NCBI RefSeq assembly: GCF_029893805.1
Contig: NZ_JARXYP010000002.1
Span: 5,332,001-5,396,000, forward strand
Origin: Streptomyces sp. SAI-135
GTDB taxonomy: Bacteria > Actinomycetota > Actinomycetes > Streptomycetales > Streptomycetaceae
Direction of reading: 5' to 3'
Length of the DNA: 64,000 bases
A program made the position numbers and the translations under genes. Below the pieces are notes generated by a model that did no database searches, was not told where the DNA came from, and worked only from the letters and a program-made list of their open reading frames with translations. Positions 17,322 through 25,017 of the stretch are shown piece by piece (the first letter of the stretch is position 1; each line of letters opens with the position of its first letter).

Positions 17322-17438
17322 GCGTCGCACTCCTCTCAGCCGACAGCACGTACACCACACGCTGCGCATCCGTACAGTTACCCGGCGTCGCCGAGTCGCC
17401 CCTGGTCAGCGTAGAGACAACCGAGCACGCTCAGTCAC

Positions 17439-17855
17439 GTGAACACCGAAATCTCCACCCCCCTCGACGAACTGACCCAGCGTCTGAGTGCCACCCCGCG
17501 AGGCGCCCGCCTGGCCCGCAGGCTCACCGCCGCGCAGTTGGAGACGTGGGGACATCCCCACGGCACCGAGGTGAACGACACCGCGCAACACCTCGTCGCG
17601 GAGCTCGCCGCCAACGCGGTGACCCACGGGCGGGTACCGGGACGGGACTTCGAGCTGCGCCTCCTGCTCCTTCCGGAGAACACGCTCCGTGTCGAGGTGA
17701 GCGATCCGAGGGGCGACCGGCGGCTCCGCTTCGCCCACCGCGAGGACGACGAACGCGGCCGGGGACTGATCCTCGTCACCCTCCTCGCCGACACCTGGGG
17801 CGTCATGGAGCGGGACGTCGGCAAGACGGTGTGGGCCGAGATCGGGCTGGGGTGA
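17439..17855 (+). CDS. GHKL ATPase / anti-sigma-factor-like ATP-binding protein
   Basis: A 138-residue HATPase_c-type protein of the RsbW/SpoIIAB-like class found beside WhiJ regulators. The N-box is LVAELAANAVTHG near residues 50-62, and the G1-like (EVSDPRGD) and G2-like (ERGRGLILVTLLAD) boxes follow. It is divergent from the XRE gene across 117 bases. Such proteins may act as kinases or regulators for the linked DUF397 protein; that is inference. Confidence 0.88.
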   Translation: MNTEISTPLDELTQRLSATPRGARLARRLTAAQLETWGHPHGTEVNDTAQHLVAELAANAVTHGRVPGRDFELRLLLLPENTLRVEVSDPRGDRRLRFAHREDDERGRGLILVTLLADTWGVMERDVGKTVWAEIGLG

Positions 17856-17875
17856 GCGCGGGCGCGTGTCCGGGA

Positions 17876-18766
17876 TCAGCTCCGGCAGGTGTCCGCCACC
17901 GTGTCCGCGAACGCCCGCGCCGACGGCGACAGCGCGTCCCAGCGGCGGACCGCCCAGCCGACGGAGAGCGGGCGCAGCGCGGGCAGGGGCACCAGGCGCA
18001 GGTCGCCCCGGTCGCCGGGCACGGGCAGGCCCGGCAGCGCGGGCACCACCGCCCGTCCCAGCCCCAGTTCGGCCAGCAGCAGGGCCGTGTCCCAGTCGGC
18101 AACGCTCGTGTCGAAGCTGAACCGGACACCCGACTCCGCGCAGGCCGCGTCCAGATGGGCGGCGGAGGTGGAGTTCGGCGGGAGCCGGATCAGCCGCAGC
18201 CCGGACAGGTCGGCCGCCTCCACGTGCGTGCGCTCGGCGAGGGGGTCGTCGGCCCGTACCGCCAGCACCCACGGCAGCTCCATCACGGGCCGCTGCTCGA
18301 TGCCCCGCACCGGTGCGCCGAGCGTGATCCACGCCAGGTCGAGACTGCTGTCGGCCAGCGCGTCGAAGCAGGCCCGGCTGGAGCTCTCGGTCCTGAACTC
18401 CAGGCTGACGCGCGGGTGTTGCCGTCGGAAGGCGACGACCGCGTCCGCCATGAAGTGCCGTACGGTCGTCGCGCCGGTGGCCACCCGTACCGAGCCGCTC
18501 TCCCCGTCGACCAGCTCCCGCAGCCGCCGCAGGGCGAGGTCCAGCCCGGCGATGCCCTCCGCCGCGGCGGCCTCCAGCACCCGCCCCGCCTGTGTGGGCA
18601 CGACCCCCCGGGGCTGCCGCTCCAGCAGACCGACCCCCGTCTCCCGCTCCAGCCTCTTCACGTGCTGGCTCACCGCGGACTGGGTGCAGTCCAGCTCACG
18701 GGCCACCGCACTGAGGCTCCCGGCGCGGCACACGGCCACGAAGACACGCAGGTCGTCGAGGGTCAT
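17876..18766 (-). CDS. LysR-family transcription regulator
   Basis: A 296-residue LysR regulator. The winged helix-turn-helix is at residues 1-60 (VFVAVCRAGSLSAVARELDC, then TQSAVSQHVKRLE) and a periplasmic-binding-like effector domain follows. Start is ATG 18766. It converges on the HATPase gene and diverges from the DUF6817 and flavoprotein genes, which are its likely targets. The effector is unknown. Confidence 0.9.
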   Translation of the reverse strand: MTLDDLRVFVAVCRAGSLSAVARELDCTQSAVSQHVKRLERETGVGLLERQPRGVVPTQAGRVLEAAAAEGIAGLDLALRRLRELVDGESGSVRVATGATTVRHFMADAVVAFRRQHPRVSLEFRTESSSRACFDALADSSLDLAWITLGAPVRGIEQRPVMELPWVLAVRADDPLAERTHVEAADLSGLRLIRLPPNSTSAAHLDAACAESGVRFSFDTSVADWDTALLLAELGLGRAVVPALPGLPVPGDRGDLRLVPLPALRPLSVGWAVRRWDALSPSARAFADTVADTCRS

Positions 18767-18809
18767 GGCCCCCAAGCTAGCACTTGGATCCAGTGACAAA
18801 TTCTTAGGA

Positions 18810-18838
18810 TTGACTGGGGGCGCGGCCCGTACGACGAT
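18810..18838 (+). promoter_or_regulatory. candidate promoter for the DUF6817 gene
   Basis: TTGACT (18810-18815) and GACGAT (18833-18838) are spaced by 17 bases, a reasonable sigma-70-type pair. The near-palindromic TGGATCCA at 18785-18792 lies between this and the LysR start and could be a LysR site. Confidence 0.4.
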
Positions 18839-18924
18839 CTCCTCAGGGCCCGGGCGGCAACCCGCTCCCACACCCGGGACGGAGCGGGTGCCGACCCAAC
18901 CCACCTCTTTCGCCGAGGAGTTCG

Positions 18925-19470
18925 ATGCCCATGCAGGCGAGCACCACGGAACACGCCAGAGCCCTGTTGCGGCGGCTCGGTGCCGACCGCACTCCCCACC
19001 CCGGCGGCACCCTCCTCGCCCACCTCGAACGCGTCCGCATCCAACTCGCCCTCTGGGAAGCCCGCCCCGACCTCCAGATCGCCGGCCTCTGCCACGCCTT
19101 CTACGGCACCGACGGATTCCCCACCGGCCTGCTCCCGCTCGGCCGGCGCACCGAACTCGCCTCCGTGATCGGCCCGGACGCCGAGGCGATCGTGCACTTC
19201 TACGCGAGCTGCGACCGCGCGGCGACCTACCCCCACCTCCTGGAACCCCGCTTCCGGGACCGGTTCACCGGACGGACGTACGCCCCTGGGCCCCTCCTGT
19301 GCCGGGACTTCGCCGAGCTCACCGCCGCCAACGAACTCGACCTCGCCCGCCGGGACCCGGCCTTCCGGGAACGCTGGGGCCCCGAACTCCTCGCCCTGCT
19401 CACCCGCTTACGGCCGCTCCTGAGCCGGCCCGCTTGGCGGGACACCCTTTCCGTCCTGCACACCCCTTGA
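18925..19470 (+). CDS. DUF6817-like protein (HD-like helical)
   Basis: A 181-residue soluble protein. The segment with HLERVRIQLALWEAR, then AGLCHAFYGTDGFPTG and VIGPDAEAIVHFYASCDR resembles the DUF6817 family, an HD-like helical fold with spaced histidines. I see no full HD metal motif that I can assign. It is divergent from the LysR gene and 66 bases before a flavoprotein on the same strand. Function is not known. Confidence 0.65.
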   Translation: MPMQASTTEHARALLRRLGADRTPHPGGTLLAHLERVRIQLALWEARPDLQIAGLCHAFYGTDGFPTGLLPLGRRTELASVIGPDAEAIVHFYASCDRAATYPHLLEPRFRDRFTGRTYAPGPLLCRDFAELTAANELDLARRDPAFRERWGPELLALLTRLRPLLSRPAWRDTLSVLHTP

Positions 19471-19536
19471 CTTCTCAAGAGCCCCGCGCGACGTTCCGGA
19501 CCCTTCGTCCATACCGACCGCAGGGGGGACCCGACC

Positions 19537-21267
19537 ATGAGCGTGACCCGAAGACACCTGCTGGCCGCCGGGGCCGGGGCGGCCGTCGCCGCCGGGGTGC
19601 AGCAGGGCGCGAGCGCCGCCGACCTGCCACCGCTCGGGACGTACGACGTCGTCGTCATCGGTTCCGGCGCCGCCGGCATGACCGCCGCGCTCACCGCCGT
19701 GAAGCAGGGCCTCACCGCCGTGGTCCTGGAGAAGGCGCCCACCTTCGGCGGGTCCGCCGCCCGTTCGGGGGCCGGGATCTGGATTCCCAACAACCCCGTC
19801 ATCCTGGCGGCCGGTGTCCCGGACACCCCGGCCAAGGCGGCCGCCTACCTCGCCGCCGTCGTGGGGCCCGACGTCCCCGCGGCCCGGCAGCGGGCCTTCC
19901 TCGCGCACGGCCCGGCGATGATCTCCTTCGTCATGGCCAACAGCCCGCTGCGGTTCCGCTGGATGGAGGGGTACAGCGACTACTACCCCGAACTACCGGG
20001 CGGCCTGCCGGGCGGCCGTTCCATCGAGCCCGACCAGCTCGACGGCAAACTCCTCGGCGCCGAGCTCGCCCACCTGAACCCGCCCTACCTCGACGTCCCC
20101 GCCGGGCTGGTCGTGTTCAGCGCCGACTACAAGTGGCTCGCCCTGTCCGCGGTGAGCGTCAAGGGGGCCGCCGTCGCCGCCGAGTGCCTGGCGCGCGGCA
20201 CGAAGGCGGCGCTGCTCGGGCAGACCCCGCTCACCATGGGACAGTCGCTGGCCGCCGGGCTGAGGAAGGGGCTCCTGGACGCAGGCGTGCCCGTCCGCCT
20301 GGGCACCCCCCTCACCGAGCTCTACGTCGAGAACGGCACCGTCGCCGGGGCGGTGACCCCGGGCGGCCTCTTCCGGGCCCGCCGGGGCGTGATCGTCGGC
20401 TCCGGCGGCTTCGAGCACAACGCGGCGATGCGGGCCCAGTACCAGCGGCAGCCCATCGGCACGGAGTGGACCGTCGGCGCCAAGGAGAACACGGGGGACG
20501 GCATCCGGGCGGGGCAGCGGCTCGGTGCCGCTGTCGCGCTGATGGACGACGCGTGGTGGGGGCCCGCCATCCCGCTCCCGGACGACCCGTACTTCTGCCT
20601 CGCCGAACGCACCCTGCCCGGCGGGCTCATCGTCAACGCGGCCGGACGGCGGTTCGTCAACGAGGCGGCCCCCTACAGCGACGTCGTCCACACCATGTAC
20701 GACCGGAACCCGACCGACCCGGACATCCCGTCCTGGCTGATCGTGGACCAGAACTACCGCAACCGGTACCTCTTCCGGGACCTCGCGCCGACCTTCGTCC
20801 TGCCCGCCGACTGGTACAGCTCGGGCGCCGCCCACAAGGCCTGGACGGTCGACGCCCTGGCCGCGTCCATCGGCGTGCCGGCCGGCGCTCTCCGCTCCAC
20901 CGTAGACCGCTTCAACTCCCTCGCCTTGAAGGGGGACGACACGGACTTCGGCCGCGGTGACAGCGCCTACGACCACTACTACACGGACCCGTCCGTCCTC
21001 CCGAACTCCTGCCTGGCCCCGCTCTGGCTGCCCCCGTACTACGCCTTCCGGCTCGTCCCGGGAGACCTGGGGACCAAGGGTGGTTTGGTGACCGACGCCC
21101 GCGCCCGCGTCCTGCGGCCCGACGGCTCGGTCGTCCCCGGCCTGTACGCCGCCGGGAACGCCAGCGCGGCCGTCATGGGCCACAGCTACGCGGGCGCGGG
21201 CTCGACCATCGGCCCCGCGATGACCTTCGGCTACATCGCGGCCCGGGATCTCGCCGGGGTGCTCTAG
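19537..21267 (+). CDS. Tat-exported FAD oxidoreductase, 3-ketosteroid dehydrogenase/fumarate reductase type
   Basis: A 576-residue flavoprotein. The N-terminus (VTRRHLLAAGAGAAVAA) is a twin-arginine signal, so it is probably exported with FAD bound. The Rossmann motif VVIGSGAAGMTAAL is near residue 45. A C-terminal GLYAAGNASAAVMGHSYAGA flavin segment fits the KstD/fumarate reductase flavoprotein family. The KstD-like SYAGAGSTIGPAMTFGYIAA end favours a 3-oxosteroid 1-dehydrogenase-like enzyme. The substrate is unproven. It may be controlled by the LysR gene upstream. Confidence 0.85.
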   Translation: MSVTRRHLLAAGAGAAVAAGVQQGASAADLPPLGTYDVVVIGSGAAGMTAALTAVKQGLTAVVLEKAPTFGGSAARSGAGIWIPNNPVILAAGVPDTPAKAAAYLAAVVGPDVPAARQRAFLAHGPAMISFVMANSPLRFRWMEGYSDYYPELPGGLPGGRSIEPDQLDGKLLGAELAHLNPPYLDVPAGLVVFSADYKWLALSAVSVKGAAVAAECLARGTKAALLGQTPLTMGQSLAAGLRKGLLDAGVPVRLGTPLTELYVENGTVAGAVTPGGLFRARRGVIVGSGGFEHNAAMRAQYQRQPIGTEWTVGAKENTGDGIRAGQRLGAAVALMDDAWWGPAIPLPDDPYFCLAERTLPGGLIVNAAGRRFVNEAAPYSDVVHTMYDRNPTDPDIPSWLIVDQNYRNRYLFRDLAPTFVLPADWYSSGAAHKAWTVDALAASIGVPAGALRSTVDRFNSLALKGDDTDFGRGDSAYDHYYTDPSVLPNSCLAPLWLPPYYAFRLVPGDLGTKGGLVTDARARVLRPDGSVVPGLYAAGNASAAVMGHSYAGAGSTIGPAMTFGYIAARDLAGVL

Positions 21268-21899
21268 GGGCGGCGGGCGATCAGGAACGCCTGCTGGGAC
21301 ACCTCCTCGGGGCCGGGCTCGCGCACCGTCTGCGAGACGAGCGAGAACCCGGCCGCGCGGAGCAACCCGACGATCTGCTCCGGCCGCCGCCGCAGGAAGG
21401 TCAGCGCGACCGGCCGCCCCCACGGTCGGTCGTGATGCCGGTCCTTGTCGCCGGCCTGGAAGGCGACGAGGAGGTGCCCGCCCGGCGCCAGGACGCGGTG
21501 GAACTCGGCGAACAGACGCGGGAGTTCGTCCACAGGGGTGTGGATGGAGGAGTACCAGGACACGGCACCGGCGAGCGCCCCGTCGGGAAGATCCAGCTCC
21601 AGCATCGAGCCCTGCTCGAACCGCAGCCCCGGGTTCTCCCGGCGGGCGATGGCCAGCATCGACTCCGAGAGGTCCAGCCCGAAGACGGACAGCCCGAGGG
21701 AGGCGAGGTGAGCGGTGATCCGTCCGGGCCCGCAGCCCAGATCGGCGACTCGTCCGTCCCCCACCAGCTCGGCGAACCCGGACAGCAGGACCCGGTCCAG
21801 CGGACTGACGGTGAGCACGTCCCGGAACTGCTCGGCGTAGTCCTCGGCGACGGTGTCGTAGAAGGTGCGGGTGGCGGTCACGAAGTCGGTGTCGGTCAT
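21264..21899 (-). CDS. class I SAM-dependent methyltransferase
   Basis: A 211-residue methyltransferase with the SAM-binding motif VADLGCGPGRITAHL near residue 50 and acidic loop GLDLSES, plus post-motif LAPGGHLLVAFQ. Start is ATG 21899. It overlaps the flavoprotein stop by four bases tail to tail. The acceptor substrate cannot be inferred. Confidence 0.88.
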   Translation of the reverse strand: MTDTDFVTATRTFYDTVAEDYAEQFRDVLTVSPLDRVLLSGFAELVGDGRVADLGCGPGRITAHLASLGLSVFGLDLSESMLAIARRENPGLRFEQGSMLELDLPDGALAGAVSWYSSIHTPVDELPRLFAEFHRVLAPGGHLLVAFQAGDKDRHHDRPWGRPVALTFLRRRPEQIVGLLRAAGFSLVSQTVREPGPEEVSQQAFLIARRP

Positions 21900-21930
21900 G
21901 GCCGGGGACCCTAGCGGCCCCCACTGACAC

Positions 21931-22245
21931 TCACGCGACACCGACCGCCCGCAGTACGGCAGTTGTGGCCGCCGCGCCCAGGACCACCACCACGAACGGC
22001 GCCCTGCGCCACGCCAGCGCGGCCCCCGCCAGGACTCCGGCCGGGCGGGCCCAGCCCGCGAAGCCGCCGGACTCCGTCAGGGCTCCCGTCGCCAGCAGGG
22101 CCGTCAGGAGGACCACGGCACCCGCGGTCAGCAGTTCTTGGACCCGGGGTGGCAGTTCCACCCGGCCGTGCAGCGCCGGTCCGACCAGCCGGAAGGCGTA
22201 CGTGCCGGCCGCCAGCGCCAGGATCATGGCGACCGTCGCGTTCAC
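21931..22245 (-). CDS. azlD: AzlD-type branched-chain amino acid exporter subunit
   Basis: A 104-residue membrane protein with four hydrophobic helices, the size and pattern of AzlD/YgaH. It partners with AzlC in export of branched-chain or related amino acids. The GTG at 22245 overlaps the azlC stop (GTGA), supporting coupled translation. Confidence 0.85.
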   Translation of the reverse strand: MNATVAMILALAAGTYAFRLVGPALHGRVELPPRVQELLTAGAVVLLTALLATGALTESGGFAGWARPAGVLAGAALAWRRAPFVVVVLGAAATTAVLRAVGVA

Positions 22246-22916
22246 GCGGGCCTCCCTCGGCCGTGCAGGACCAGTCCCGCCAGTGCCACCAGCACCGGCA
22301 CCCCCGCCGGGACGGCCGGGGTGACCGCCAGGGCCAGCCCGGCACCGAGCAGCGCGGAACGCCGTACGGCCGGATCCGCACGCAGGACGGGCAGCACCAG
22401 GGCCACGAGGACGGCCGGGAAGGCGGCGTCCAGCCCGTAGGTGCCGGTGTCGCCCAGTGCGCCCCCGGCAAGGGCCCCGGCCAGGACGCCGAGGTTCCAC
22501 ACGGCGAACAGGCCGACCCCGGAGACCCAGAACGCAGCCCGGCGCCGCGCCGGATCCGGCTGGGCCAGCGCGAAGGCCACGGTCTCGTCGGTGACCAGGT
22601 GCGCGCCGAGGAGACGGGCGAGCCGGCCCCGGCCGAGGATGTCCGCCACCGCCAGGCCGTAGGCGACCGTACGGGCGTTCAGGAACAGTCCCGTGGCCGC
22701 CGCGGCGATCGGGCCGCCGCCGGCCAGCAGGACACCCACCGCGCTGAACTGCGCGGAGCCCGCGTAGACGAGCAGGGACATCACCACCGGCACCCACACC
22801 GGCAGGCCGCCGGTCACGGCGATCGCGCCGAAGGAGACGCCGACGACCCCGCTCGCGAGCCAGACGAGCGCGCTGTCACGGACCAGGGCCGTTCGCTCTG
22901 TCGTACGCATGTTCAC
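22242..22916 (-). CDS. azlC: AzlC-type branched-chain amino acid exporter
   Basis: A 224-residue membrane protein of the AzlC/YgaZ family. Conserved segments include VYAGSAQFSAVGVL and a NARTVAYGLAVA helix. With AzlD it forms the exporter. It is divergent from an XRE-cupin regulator, the usual partner of such exporters. GTG 22916 or ATG 22910 may be used; no strong Shine-Dalgarno separates them. Confidence 0.88.
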   Translation of the reverse strand: MNMRTTERTALVRDSALVWLASGVVGVSFGAIAVTGGLPVWVPVVMSLLVYAGSAQFSAVGVLLAGGGPIAAAATGLFLNARTVAYGLAVADILGRGRLARLLGAHLVTDETVAFALAQPDPARRRAAFWVSGVGLFAVWNLGVLAGALAGGALGDTGTYGLDAAFPAVLVALVLPVLRADPAVRRSALLGAGLALAVTPAVPAGVPVLVALAGLVLHGRGRPA

Positions 22917-22938
22917 TACAGTGGACGGTAGGAGCCGT

Positions 22939-22954
22939 GTTCGTCAAGGCGAAC
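22939..22954. promoter_or_regulatory. inverted repeat in the azlC / XRE-cupin gap
   Basis: GTTCG (22939-22943) and CGAAC (22950-22954) are separated by six bases, in the 62-base divergent gap. It is a plausible operator for the XRE-cupin protein. Confidence 0.45.
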
Positions 22955-22978
22955 GATCGTACCGATGGAGCGAACAGC

Positions 22979-23530
22979 ATGCCCGAACGCCCCCTGGACT
23001 GGATCGCCGCCGCGCTCCGCCGTGAACGCACGCGCGCCGGCCTCTCGCTCTCCGAGCTGGCCAAGCGCGCCGGAATCGCCAAGTCCACGCTGTCCCAGCT
23101 GGAGGCGGCGAGCGGCAACCCGAGCGTGGAGACGCTGTGGGCGCTCGGGGTGGCGCTCGGCGTGCCGTTCAGCACGCTGGTGGAGCCGCCGGTGTCGTCG
23201 GTGCGGGTGGTCAGGGCGGGGCAGGGTCCGACCGTCGCCTCGGAGCGGGCCGACTTCGCGGCCACCCTGCTCGCCGCCAGCCCGCCCGGCGCGCGCCGGG
23301 ACATCTACCACCTGCGGGCCGAACCGGGCGCCGTACGGGAATCGGAACCGCACATCCCGGGGACCGTGGAGCACCTGATCGTGAGCACGGGGAGGGTGAA
23401 GGCCGGCCCGGCGGGGGAGGAGGCCGAACTGAGCTCCGGCGACTACATGACGTACCGCGGAGACGTGGCCCATTCGTACGAGGCGCTCGACCCCGGCACG
23501 ACGTTCGTACTCGTCATGCAGCACGTGTGA
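22979..23530 (+). CDS. XRE-family regulator with C-terminal cupin
   Basis: A 183-residue regulator. An XRE helix-turn-helix (LSLSELAKRAGIAKSTLSQL) occupies residues 15-65 and a cupin effector domain about residues 100-183 (VEHLIVSTGRVKAGP, then GDYMTYRGDVAHSYEAL). Start is ATG 22979, eight bases after GGAG. Such HTH-cupin proteins commonly control a divergent exporter, here azlCD, in response to a small ligand. The ligand is unknown. Confidence 0.88.
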   Translation: MPERPLDWIAAALRRERTRAGLSLSELAKRAGIAKSTLSQLEAASGNPSVETLWALGVALGVPFSTLVEPPVSSVRVVRAGQGPTVASERADFAATLLAASPPGARRDIYHLRAEPGAVRESEPHIPGTVEHLIVSTGRVKAGPAGEEAELSSGDYMTYRGDVAHSYEALDPGTTFVLVMQHV

Positions 23531-23549
23531 GAGCGCGGGCGGACAAGGC

Positions 23550-23582
23550 AGGAGCCCCGCTGCCGTGCGGCGCGGGGCTCCT
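23550..23582. terminator. bidirectional terminator hairpin
   Basis: AGGAGCCCCGC (23550-23560) pairs perfectly with GCGGGGCTCCT (23572-23582). It lies between the ends of the XRE-cupin and cold-shock genes, so it probably serves both. Confidence 0.8.
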
Positions 23583-23638
23583 TGGGTACTGCATTCAGGT
23601 CCGGATCAGAGGCTGGAGCGCCTGTGAGACGGGATCGC

Positions 23639-23842
23639 TCAGACGGGGGTGACGTTCTCCGCCTGCGGGCCCTTCGGGCCCTGGGTCACGTCGAAGGAGA
23701 CCTGCTGGTTCTCCTCCAGCGAACGGAAGCCGCTCGCGTTGATCGCGGAGTAGTGGACGAAGACGTCGGGGCCGCCGCCCTCCTGGGCGATGAAGCCAAA
23801 GCCCTTTTCGGCGTTGAACCACTTCACGGTTCCGGTAGCCAT
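23639..23842 (-). CDS. cold-shock protein (CspA family)
   Basis: A 67-residue nucleic-acid-binding cold-shock protein, the family length. RNP1 is KGFGFI and RNP2 is VFVHYS, with the N-terminal MATGTVKWFNAEK start. ATG 23842 is preceded by GGAGGG at 8 bases. Streptomyces carry several (scoF/cspA types), and one is also divergent from mqnA in S. coelicolor as I recall it. Confidence 0.95.
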   Translation of the reverse strand: MATGTVKWFNAEKGFGFIAQEGGGPDVFVHYSAINASGFRSLEENQQVSFDVTQGPKGPQAENVTPV

Positions 23843-24027
23843 AAGCCCTCCTTGGGCCCAAAAGGGTTGCCCTGCTCCAGAACCTGCAAGTGTGAAAACA
23901 GTGCCGCACAACTGCATTCTTCTGAAAACGACTAGAGCCCGCGGTTACATGCTCCGCAGGCTCTGTACTGCAAGGGAAACCAAACTGCAACTTGCGGCGA
24001 GCCTAGCACGCGGGCAGCCGAAAGCAA
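23843..24027 (-). promoter_or_regulatory. candidate cold-shock promoter with long 5' leader
   Basis: On the minus strand TTGCTT (24022-24027 as the complement AAGCAA) and TAGGCT (24000-24005) are spaced by 16 bases. This puts transcription start near 23993 and gives a leader of about 150 bases before the ATG. Long 5' leaders are typical of cold-shock genes. I cannot predict its fold reliably. Confidence 0.45.
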
Positions 24028-24127
24028 TAGAGGCCAAGATCACGTCACCCGGATGTTTGAAGATCGCAAAGGGGTTGACCCAGGGGCCGGAGTCCGAAGC
24101 GTACCCCAAGGGGTCTAGTGTCGCGAT

Positions 24128-24976
24128 GTGGACAATTCTCGCACCCGGCCGCGCGTCGGCCACATCCAGTTCCTGAACTGCCTGCCCCTGTACTGGGGGC
24201 TCGCGAGGACGGGCACGCTCCTCGACTTCGAGCTCACGAAGGACACCCCGGAGAAGCTCAGCGAGAAGCTGGTGCAGGGAGATCTCGACATCGGGCCCAT
24301 CACCCTGGTCGAGTTCCTCAAGAACGCGGACGACCTGGTCGCCTTCCCCGACATCGCCGTCGGCTGCGACGGCCCGGTCATGTCCTGCGTCATCGTCTCG
24401 CAGGTCCCGCTGGACGAACTCGACGGAGCGAGGGTGGCCCTCGGGTCGACCTCGCGCACCTCCGTACGCCTCGCCCAGCTCCTCCTCGCCGAGCGCTACG
24501 GCGTCCGGCCCGACTACTACACCTGCCCGCCCGACCTGAGCCTGATGATGCAGGAGGCGGAGGCGGCCGTACTCATCGGGGACGCGGCGCTGCGGGCGAA
24601 CCTCCTGGACGGGCCGAAGTACGGCCTCCAGGTGCACGACCTCGGCTCGCTCTGGAAGGAGTGGACCGGGCTGCCGTTCGTCTTCGCCGTCTGGGCCGCC
24701 CGCCGGGACTACCTGGAGCGCGAGCCGGTCATCACCCGCAAGGTCCACGAGGCGTTCCTCGCCTCCCGCAACCTCTCCCTGGAGGAGGTCGGCAAGGTCG
24801 CGGAGCAGGCGGCCCGCTGGGAGGACTTCGACGAGGAGGTCCTGGAGAAGTACTTCACCACCCTGGACTTCCGCTTCGGCGGCCCGCAGCTCGCGGCGGT
24901 CACGGAGTTCGCCCGCCGCGTGGGACCCACGACGGGTTTCCCCGGGGACGTGAAGGTGGAACTGCTTCAGCCGTAA
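24128..24976 (+). CDS. mqnA: chorismate dehydratase
   Basis: A 282-residue MqnA, first enzyme of the futalosine route, making 3-(1-carboxyvinyl)oxybenzoate from chorismate. It has the periplasmic-binding-like fold with the N-terminal VGHIQFLNCLPLYWGL and the GDLDIGPITLVEFLKN and GSTSRTSVRLAQLLL segments of the family. A GTG start at 24128 follows a -10-like TAGTGT (24116-24121) by six bases and lacks a Shine-Dalgarno, so the transcript may be leaderless. TTGACC at 24075 is too far upstream to pair with it. Confidence 0.94.
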   Translation: MDNSRTRPRVGHIQFLNCLPLYWGLARTGTLLDFELTKDTPEKLSEKLVQGDLDIGPITLVEFLKNADDLVAFPDIAVGCDGPVMSCVIVSQVPLDELDGARVALGSTSRTSVRLAQLLLAERYGVRPDYYTCPPDLSLMMQEAEAAVLIGDAALRANLLDGPKYGLQVHDLGSLWKEWTGLPFVFAVWAARRDYLEREPVITRKVHEAFLASRNLSLEEVGKVAEQAARWEDFDEEVLEKYFTTLDFRFGGPQLAAVTEFARRVGPTTGFPGDVKVELLQP

Positions 24977-25017
24977 CCTGCATCCAGACCTTACGGGGGA
25001 CTTACGGGGGAGGCAGG

